From Parvularculaceae bacterium (GTDB lineage Bacteria > Pseudomonadota > Alphaproteobacteria > Caulobacterales > Parvularculaceae), in NCBI GenBank assembly GCA_028280115.1, contig JANQMJ010000008.1, positions 1 through 64,000 of the forward strand: DNA of 64,000 nucleotides, read 5' to 3'. Below are positions 58,727 through 64,000 of this stretch, piece after piece (position 1 is the stretch's first letter; the number at the start of each line of letters is the position of its first letter). The notes below the pieces were generated by a model. The model was not told where the DNA came from. It did no database searches and worked only from the letters and a program-made list of their open reading frames with translations. The position numbers were made by a program, and so were the translations under genes.

Positions 58727-59041
58727 ATGGCATATTGGCGGCCCACGCTTTTTGCCGCACTGAATCTTTTCCCAGTTCAGCCCGGAAAGGCCGCGGAAAT
58801 CGACGCGCGTCTTGAATCGCACCAGACGGCGGCGTCCGCTGAAAGAATTAAAAGCAATATCAAGACCTTGGTCGGCTTCGACACACGCCCCAGGCGGTTC
58901 GAGACGCTGTCCGGCAGAAGCGGCATCGGCGGGGCAAGGCGCTGGTGAAAACACTATTTGACCGGATTTCCGCCGATTATGCGGGCTGTCTTGGCGTTTT
59001 TTGCGTTTCGGACGTCACTGACTATTGCACCAGCGGACGAT
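58727..59041 (+). pseudogene. decayed M28-type peptidase N-terminal fragment
   Basis: From the ATG at 58727 a 73-residue frame (MAYWRPTLFAALNLFPVQPG, later RIKSNIKTLVGFDTRPRRFE and RSGIGGARRW) matches the start of M28 peptidases of the type RIxxxxxTLVGFGTRHTLS...RGIGAARRW. It then hits TGA, but the next frame continues sensibly (VKTLFDRISADYAGCLGVFC), as in those enzymes. The sequence then runs into the 3' end of the cobalamin adenosyltransferase gene. A frameshift plus loss of the catalytic domain is inferred. The 252 bases before it (58475-58726) show no gene and probably hold the ompA-type promoter. Confidence 0.5.
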
Positions 59042-59614
59042 CTATTCCGTCGCGCCTTCGGAAGCCGCACTGTGCGCCTTGCGCCACAGGGTTTCCGGAA
59101 CGCCCAGACGTTTGGCTTCTGCGCGCGCCGCAATGAACAAAAAGTCGGAAAGACGGTTGAGATAGGCCAGCGCATGGCCGGCGTCAGGCGATTGGCGTGC
59201 AAGCCCGGTTATCGCCCGCTCGGTCCGGCGGCAGACGGCGCGCGCGGCGTGAAGCCAGGCGACAAGCGGCGCGCCGCCGGGCAGGATAAACTCTTTGAGC
59301 GGCGCAAGATCGGCATTGAGCGCGGCGGCGGCCGCATCGAGGCGTGCGACATGCTTTTCCGACAGAAGCGGCGCGCCGGGCATGCACAAGCCGCCGCCGA
59401 GATCGAACAGATCGTGCTGGACGCCGATAAGCGTTTCTTGAACCGCCGCGCCTGGATCATGGGCCAGAACGACGCCGATCCAGCTATTGAGTTCGTCAAC
59501 ATCGCCCAAGAGCCCAATGCGCGGATCGTCTTTTGCAACGCGCGTTCCGTCGCCGAGCGAGGTTTCGCCCTTATCGCCGCCGCGGGTGGTGATCTTGGTC
59601 AGCCGGTTCGGCAT
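59042..59614 (-). CDS. ATP:cob(I)alamin adenosyltransferase, PduO type
   Basis: 190 aa from the ATG at 59614 (GGAGAGGCAT upstream). PduO family motifs: TKITTRGGDKGETSLGDGTR (ATP loop), GDVDELNSWIGVVL, FILPGGAPLVAWLHAARAVCRRTER and FLFIAARAEAKRLG. Makes adenosylcobalamin. No cobalamin riboswitch was found upstream; instead a nested-inverted-repeat element lies between it and the POT gene. Confidence 0.95.
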   Translation of the reverse strand: MPNRLTKITTRGGDKGETSLGDGTRVAKDDPRIGLLGDVDELNSWIGVVLAHDPGAAVQETLIGVQHDLFDLGGGLCMPGAPLLSEKHVARLDAAAAALNADLAPLKEFILPGGAPLVAWLHAARAVCRRTERAITGLARQSPDAGHALAYLNRLSDFLFIAARAEAKRLGVPETLWRKAHSAASEGATE

Positions 59615-59647
59615 ATGCCTCTCCATGAAAAAGCCCGGCGCCAAATC

Positions 59648-59918
59648 TAGGCCGTAGCAGCCATTTAGCGTTTACCAGCGTTCGAGACCAAAATCGCTCC
59701 TGACCAGGAGGCAAGCGCAAGGAAGTGTAGACTACTTTCGAGCATTGCCGACGCCGTCAGGGGTGATTTTGGCCGAACCCCTTAAGGGGCGCGGCGAAAA
59801 ACCGCCAGTTTGGCGTCGGTCGTCCTCGAATATGTCCACCATGTCCTTCGTCCTCCCTCCTGAAACTGGCGGTTTTTCGACACGCGCGCTGAAAACGTTA
59901 AATGGCTGCTACGACCTA
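59648..59918. mobile_element. nested-inverted-repeat element, MITE-like
   Basis: Outer arms: TAGGCCGTAGCAGCCATTTA at the left and its near reverse complement (TAAATGGCTGCTACGACCTA, with a few differences) at the right, about 26 bp each and 270 bases apart. Inner arms: CGAAAAACCGCCAGTTT (59795-59811) and AAACTGGCGGTTTTTCG (59863-59879), perfect 17 bp. The loop of the inner stem contains a strong ribosome-binding site and start codon on the minus strand. No transposase; no clear target duplication. Confidence 0.55.
59732..59842 (-). CDS. 36-codon ORF inside the nested inverted repeat
   Basis: ATG at 59842 preceded by AGGAGGGAGGACGAAGGAC, one of the strongest ribosome-binding sites in the window. 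The product (MVDIFEDDRRQTGGFSPRPL...) is charged and has no recognised family. The start lies in the loop of a 17-bp stem, so its translation could be structure-dependent. May simply be repeat DNA. Confidence 0.35.
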   Translation of the reverse strand: MVDIFEDDRRQTGGFSPRPLRGSAKITPDGVGNARK

Positions 59919-59954
59919 ACGCCGGGCCGCTTCGGTTTAAACATCGTCTCGCGT

Positions 59955-62123
59955 TTATTCCGCGGGTTGGCCTTTTTCCGGCGGACGAATGCCGCCGGCG
60001 CCTGGTTGGCCGAGCTCTTTCTCACCGGCGAGGTGGTGGAGGCTGGGATCGCCTTTGAGCGTCTCCACATGCATGAGACGTTTGATCAGCGGCGAGATCA
60101 CGAACATGAAAACGCCGAGCGCCATGGCGATGACTGCGACATTTGTATAGACGCTTATATAAGTCGCCTTCGCCGCCGCAATATTGGTGAGTTGGCCGCC
60201 AACAGTTTCTGCGCCCGCGCCCCGTGCGATGATACCGGCGAGATAATTCGACAGGCCAGAATAGAGAAACCACGATCCCATGGCGAGGCCGACCACGCGC
60301 GCCGGCGCAAGTTTGGTCACCGCCGAAAGGCCGACCGGCGAGAGCATTAATTCGGACATGGTGTGAATCCAGTAGATCAGGAAGATAAAGCCGACAGCGG
60401 TCAGGCCGGACGGTCCGCTCGCCGTCATCCCGCCAACCAGCGCGAGGAAGCCGAGACCGACGCCGAACACGCCGATGGAGAATTTCACCGGCGTTGAGGG
60501 TTCGCGCTTGCGTTTGGCGAGCGCGATCCACATCCACGCGATGATCGGCGCGAACAGGAAAATGAAACCCGCATTGAGCGACTGGAACACCGGCGCCGGC
60601 ACCGACCAGCCAAACATGTTTTTGTCCACCAATCGATCAGTGAAGAGATTGAGCGACGAGCCAGCCTGCTCGAACAACGCCCAGAATGGAATTTGCGCCA
60701 GTATGAAATAGAGCGCTGCAAACATGCGGCCGCGCTCGTCGCCGTGCAGTTTTATCACGGTGTAGGCGACAAGTCCGATGAGCACCCCGACGCCGAGCAT
60801 GCCGACGAACCAGTCCGGGATGATATGGGCGTTCATGATCAGCGCCATGGAAACGCCGATGATCGCCAGCCCGACGAGGTAGCAGGCCGCTTCCACCGTC
60901 ACGGGACCGAAGACTTTTTGCCGAAGCTTTTCCGGATCGGGCGGCTCCGCATGGCCGCGCAGCCATTTCTGGCCTCGGAGAAAAACGATAAGCCCGGCGA
61001 ACATGCCGATGCCCGCAAGGCCAAAGCCGTATTTCCAGCCATAGACAATGCCGAGAATGCCGCATGTTATCGATGATAAGAAGGCGCCGAGATTGATGCC
61101 CATGTAAAAAATCGTAAAGCCGGAATCCCGTCGCACGTCCTCAAGGCGGTAAAGCGCGCCGACAATGGTCGAGATATTGGCCTTTAGATAACCGACACCG
61201 GCGATGATCAGCGCCAGCGAAAGGTAAAGAATGTTGACGTACAACTGCTGGCGCACGGGCTCGCCCACTTCATAGGCGCCGTCGGCGATCGTTGTAATGA
61301 CAACATCGTCATCGTCTTCTTTGGTACCTTTTTCATCGACAATTTTGAGATTGTTGTCCGTTAATTCGGCGAGAATGAATTGCCGGCCGTTGATCGTCAC
61401 GGTCTTTTGCGTTTCATCGCCGATATTGACGCTTGCGACGAGATAATCGCCTTCGCCAATGATTTCGAGCCGCGTTTCCGGCTCCTCGCCGGCGCAGGCT
61501 TTAACGCCGATCATGACGCACAGATTTTGCACAAGCGGACGCTGGCCGGTTATAAGGGCGTATTCCGCCGGCCGTTCGACCTCCTGCTTTTCGGCGTTGT
61601 ATTTTTCGCCGAGGAGCGTTCGCACAGAGCCGTCGGGACCCGTCAGGGCAAGATAAGTGTCCGCGTCAAAAATCAGCCGCCGCGTTTCGCCTTGATAGTC
61701 GACGTAAAGTTTTTGACGGTCGCCGCGCCCTTCCGCCTGAAGCTCTCTTGTCTGATTTTCAAACGTGATGTCTTGCTTTGATCCAGAGCCTTCGAACGCC
61801 ATGCCGAAATGGCCGAGCACAAGAAGAATGGCGCCGAACGTGACCGCCTTGCGCTGACCGAGATAGCGGTCGGCGAGCGAGCCGCCGATAATCGTCATCA
61901 CGTAAACCAGCGCGGTGTAAGCGCCGTACATCAGCGCCGAACGCTCGTCGGAGAAAAGAAAGTGCTGCGTAAGATAGATGATCAGCAGGCCGCGCATGCC
62001 GTAATAGGAAAAGCGCTCCCACATCTCGGTCAGAAACAGGACCGCCAGCCCCCTCGGATGGCCGAAAAATCCTTTGTCCTCGGCGTCGGCAGGCGGCTTG
62101 GCGGCGTCGATCGCTTCGCTCAT
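59955..62123 (-). CDS. POT-family peptide/H+ symporter with large periplasmic insert
   Basis: 722 aa, far longer than the usual 450-500. Family motifs: FLTEMWERFSYYGMRGLLII (helix 1), GGSLADRYLGQRKAVTFGAI, GYLKANISTIVGALY, GINLGAFLSSITCGILG, and later helices ending LMHVETLKGD. Between helix 3 (VLGHFGMAFEG, about residue 110) and helix 4 (YVNILYLSLALIIAGVGYLK, about residue 300) lies a soluble insert of about 180 residues (DFENQTRELQ region to VVITTIADGAYEVGEP), predicted to be periplasmic and probably beta-rich. Helices 7-14 appear complete. Imports di/tripeptides; the insert's role is unknown. Confidence 0.9.
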   Translation of the reverse strand: MSEAIDAAKPPADAEDKGFFGHPRGLAVLFLTEMWERFSYYGMRGLLIIYLTQHFLFSDERSALMYGAYTALVYVMTIIGGSLADRYLGQRKAVTFGAILLVLGHFGMAFEGSGSKQDITFENQTRELQAEGRGDRQKLYVDYQGETRRLIFDADTYLALTGPDGSVRTLLGEKYNAEKQEVERPAEYALITGQRPLVQNLCVMIGVKACAGEEPETRLEIIGEGDYLVASVNIGDETQKTVTINGRQFILAELTDNNLKIVDEKGTKEDDDDVVITTIADGAYEVGEPVRQQLYVNILYLSLALIIAGVGYLKANISTIVGALYRLEDVRRDSGFTIFYMGINLGAFLSSITCGILGIVYGWKYGFGLAGIGMFAGLIVFLRGQKWLRGHAEPPDPEKLRQKVFGPVTVEAACYLVGLAIIGVSMALIMNAHIIPDWFVGMLGVGVLIGLVAYTVIKLHGDERGRMFAALYFILAQIPFWALFEQAGSSLNLFTDRLVDKNMFGWSVPAPVFQSLNAGFIFLFAPIIAWMWIALAKRKREPSTPVKFSIGVFGVGLGFLALVGGMTASGPSGLTAVGFIFLIYWIHTMSELMLSPVGLSAVTKLAPARVVGLAMGSWFLYSGLSNYLAGIIARGAGAETVGGQLTNIAAAKATYISVYTNVAVIAMALGVFMFVISPLIKRLMHVETLKGDPSLHHLAGEKELGQPGAGGIRPPEKGQPAE

Positions 62124-62326
62124 GTTTTTCTTTCTCCCTCAAGCGCGCCCCCCGATTCGCGCGCATGGTCTTGCCCTCCGCGCGACCCGGCGCGCGCAAA
62201 TTGGCGCGCACTCTAAGCCGGATTTCGATGGAAAATCCAGCCATTAGGCGCTGATGCGCCGTCGGACCGGGCAATCTGCGCGCAAGCAAAGCCGAACTTT
62301 GCGGCGAAAACTGGGTGAAACGCGAT

Positions 62327-62590
62327 TTATCGGTCGCGCCGATCCGAACGGAAACGCAGCGCCCGGATCAATCCGACGACGGAGATCGCAAGCCAGAACA
62401 ATTCGATAACAAAGGACGCCGCGTTGAATGTGTGCAACAGCGAAAAGATGATCAGGATCGCGCCCAATCCGTTGAGCGCCGGATAGAGCGGTCGGTTCAC
62501 GTCCATGCGGCCGAGCTGAGATAGAAAATACGTGCCGACGACGAAACCGACGCCGATCAGCCCGACAAAGTCTGCTGCGGTCAAGGTCAT
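62327..62590 (-). CDS. small membrane protein, CBU_0592 family-like
   Basis: 87 aa with three helices: ADFVGLIGVGFVVGTYFLSQ (5-24), LYPALNGLGAILIIFSLLHT (about 35-54) and ASFVIELFWLAISVVGLIRA (about 58-77), ending in RFRSDRRDR. Size and pattern fit the CBU_0592-type hypothetical membrane proteins. No function known. Between the POT gene and lpd. Confidence 0.75.
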   Translation of the reverse strand: MTLTAADFVGLIGVGFVVGTYFLSQLGRMDVNRPLYPALNGLGAILIIFSLLHTFNAASFVIELFWLAISVVGLIRALRFRSDRRDR

Positions 62591-62701
62591 CGGTTCTGTC
62601 TAGCCGATCCAATACGGAAGTCGAGTTCAGAACATGCAAGCGGCGAAACAGACAACGCCCGCGCCGGCCGCAACCGCCGGAAACATAACGGCGCCGCGCG
62701 C

Positions 62702-64000
62702 TCAGGCCTGCATGGTCCAGCCTTCAACGCCCATGGCGGCCTGGCGCACCGCTTCGGAGCGCGTCGGATGGGCATGGCAGGTGCGCGCGATGTCCTCGGA
62801 CGCGCCGCCGAATTCCATGACGCTGACCGCTTCGGCGATCAGCTCGCCCGCCTCAACGCCGATAATATGACAACCCAGCACCCGGTCGCTCTTGGCGTCG
62901 GCGAGGATTTTCACAAATCCGTCGGTTTCGTGATTGGTCTTGGCGCGGCTGTTAGCGCTGAAGGGAAACTTGCCGACCTTATAGTCGACGCCGGCGTCTT
63001 TGAGCTCTTCTTCTGTCTTGCCGACGCTGGCGACTTCCGGATCGGTGTAAACGACGGTCGGCACCGTTTCGTAGTTTACGTGACCCGCCTTGCCGGCGAT
63101 CAGTTCGACACAGGCGACGCCGTCGTCTTCGGCCTTGTGTGCGAGCATCGGCCCGGTGATGCAGTCGCCGATCGCCCAAATCCCGTCGACGCTGGTTTTG
63201 AAATGATTGGTGACGATAAAACCGCGCGCGTCGATTTCAACGCCGACCCTTTCAAGTCCCAAGCCGTCCGTATAGGGACGGCGCCCGATCGAAATCAAAA
63301 CTGCGTCGGCGTCGATGATTGCCGCTTCGCCGCCGGCGGCGGGCTCTACAGACAGCTTGATCTTGGTCTTGAGTTTTTCCGCGCCGGTCACCTTTGACGA
63401 CAGTTTAAACGCCATGCCCTGTTTTTTGAGAATGCGCTGGAACTGCTTGGACACTTCGCCGTCCATGGTCGGCAGGATGCGGTCGAGATATTCAACGACC
63501 GTGACCTCTGCGCCGAGCCGGCGCCAGACCGACCCGAGCTCAAGCCCGATTACGCCACCGCCGATGACGACGAGATGTTTTGGCACGGACACAAAGGAAA
63601 GCGCGCCGGTCGAGGAAACGATCCGCTCTTCGTCGATCTCAACGCCCGCAAGCGGGGCGACGTCCGAGCCGGCGGCGATGACAATGTGGCGCGTTTCAAG
63701 CTCCGTCGGCTGATCGCCCGTCACACGCACTTTCCCTGGCGCCGCAATCTCGCCGGCGCCAAAATAAACGTCGACCTTGTTCTTTTTCATGAGGAATGCG
63801 ACGCCCTTGGTGAGCCCTTCGACGGCGTCGTCTTTCTGTTGGAGCATCTGGTCAAGGTCGAGTTTTACGCCGCCGGTCTTGATGCCGAGACTTTCAAACC
63901 GATGCGCCGCCGCGTCGAAAAGCTGCGAAGCGTGCAGCAGCGCTTTGGACGGAATGCAGCCGACATTAAGACATGTACCGCCGAGCTTTTTGTTTGCGCG
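62702..64000 (-). CDS. lpd: dihydrolipoyl dehydrogenase, 5' end outside the window
   Basis: Partial gene; the open frame runs off the right edge, so the start is missing. Visible: the redox-active disulfide GGTCLNVGCIPSKALLHASQ, the FAD/NAD Rossmann regions (LVVIGGGVIGLELGSVWRRL; GIWAIGDCITGPMLAHKAED) and the C-terminal His-Glu region ICHAHPTRSEAVRQA as TCHAHPTRSEA. Shared E3 subunit of 2-oxoacid dehydrogenases, whose E1 partners need TPP. About 433 codons visible. Confidence 0.96.
   Translation of the reverse strand, partial: RANKKLGGTCLNVGCIPSKALLHASQLFDAAAHRFESLGIKTGGVKLDLDQMLQQKDDAVEGLTKGVAFLMKKNKVDVYFGAGEIAAPGKVRVTGDQPTELETRHIVIAAGSDVAPLAGVEIDEERIVSSTGALSFVSVPKHLVVIGGGVIGLELGSVWRRLGAEVTVVEYLDRILPTMDGEVSKQFQRILKKQGMAFKLSSKVTGAEKLKTKIKLSVEPAAGGEAAIIDADAVLISIGRRPYTDGLGLERVGVEIDARGFIVTNHFKTSVDGIWAIGDCITGPMLAHKAEDDGVACVELIAGKAGHVNYETVPTVVYTDPEVASVGKTEEELKDAGVDYKVGKFPFSANSRAKTNHETDGFVKILADAKSDRVLGCHIIGVEAGELIAEAVSVMEFGGASEDIARTCHAHPTRSEAVRQAAMGVEGWTMQA

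Noticed and set aside
58703..58954. 83-codon minus-strand frame
   Set aside because: No ribosome-binding site, and it lies opposite the M28-like remnant, which explains the region better.

Overview
The window is a GC-rich chromosomal segment from an alphaproteobacterium. The indicators are the gene order ruvC-ruvA-ruvB-ybgC-tolQ-tolR-tolA-tolB-pal-cpoB-tilS-ftsH-folP-glmM on one strand, a leader of the alphaproteobacterial serC type, a RIME-like mosaic palindrome and CcrM-lineage style housekeeping content. Placement near Parvularculales/Hyphomonadales is an inference from the general look of the proteins, not a database result. Nearly all genes lie on the minus strand. No tRNA, rRNA, CRISPR array, integrase or intact insertion sequence was recognised.

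Layout. 1-2.2 kb: thiC behind a TPP riboswitch. 2.3-4.1 kb: a small AT-richer pair on the plus strand (lipoprotein plus an 84-aa protein) that looks inserted. 4.1-5.7 kb: a hotdog-fold protein and a secreted protein of unknown function lying downstream of a second TPP riboswitch with no recognised thiamine gene. 5.8-9.9 kb: thioredoxin-like protein, a CbiX-like lipoprotein with a Fur/Irr-like palindrome in front of it, purA, and a 2OG-Fe(II) oxygenase. 9.9-12.9 kb: serA and serC with a serC-type leader. 12.9-18.2 kb: phzF-like gene, a pentapeptide-like/channel-like membrane protein, thiD, a small membrane protein, an HxlR regulator and a secreted Tyr-Asp-Arg repeat protein. 18.3-29.2 kb: glmM, folP, ftsH, tilS and the complete Tol-Pal envelope system. 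29.4-33.1 kb: ybgC and ruvBAC, with two extra genes and two broken copies of the ruvB 5' end wedged between ruvA and ruvB. 33.2-34.8 kb: thiE and a Coq4-type gene. 34.9-40.6 kb: a carbon-metabolism cluster tkt-gap-cupin-pgk-aldolase. 40.8-42.1 kb: zapA with a coiled-coil partner, convergent with gpmA. 42.2-48.2 kb: isoaspartyl peptidase, EEP-family lipoprotein, GT2 glycosyltransferase, trpS, murJ. 48.2-56.5 kb: glnD, mutS, a DUF45/YgjP-type metallopeptidase, PBP1A. 56.6-64 kb: TetR regulator, OmpA-type porin, a decayed M28-like peptidase, cobalamin adenosyltransferase, a nested inverted-repeat element, a POT transporter with a large insert, a small membrane protein and the lpd gene running off the right edge.

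Functional links. Thiamine synthesis is represented by three dispersed genes (thiC, thiD, thiE), but the two TPP riboswitches sit only at thiC and at the unknown pair. Envelope maintenance is heavily represented (Tol-Pal, MurJ, PBP1A, GlmM, FtsH, OmpA). The most unusual structures are the serial ruvB-start duplications carrying a DUF559 gene, the orphan TPP riboswitch, and the ~270-bp nested-inverted-repeat element at 59.65-59.92 kb that places a strong ribosome-binding site and a 36-codon ORF in a hairpin loop.
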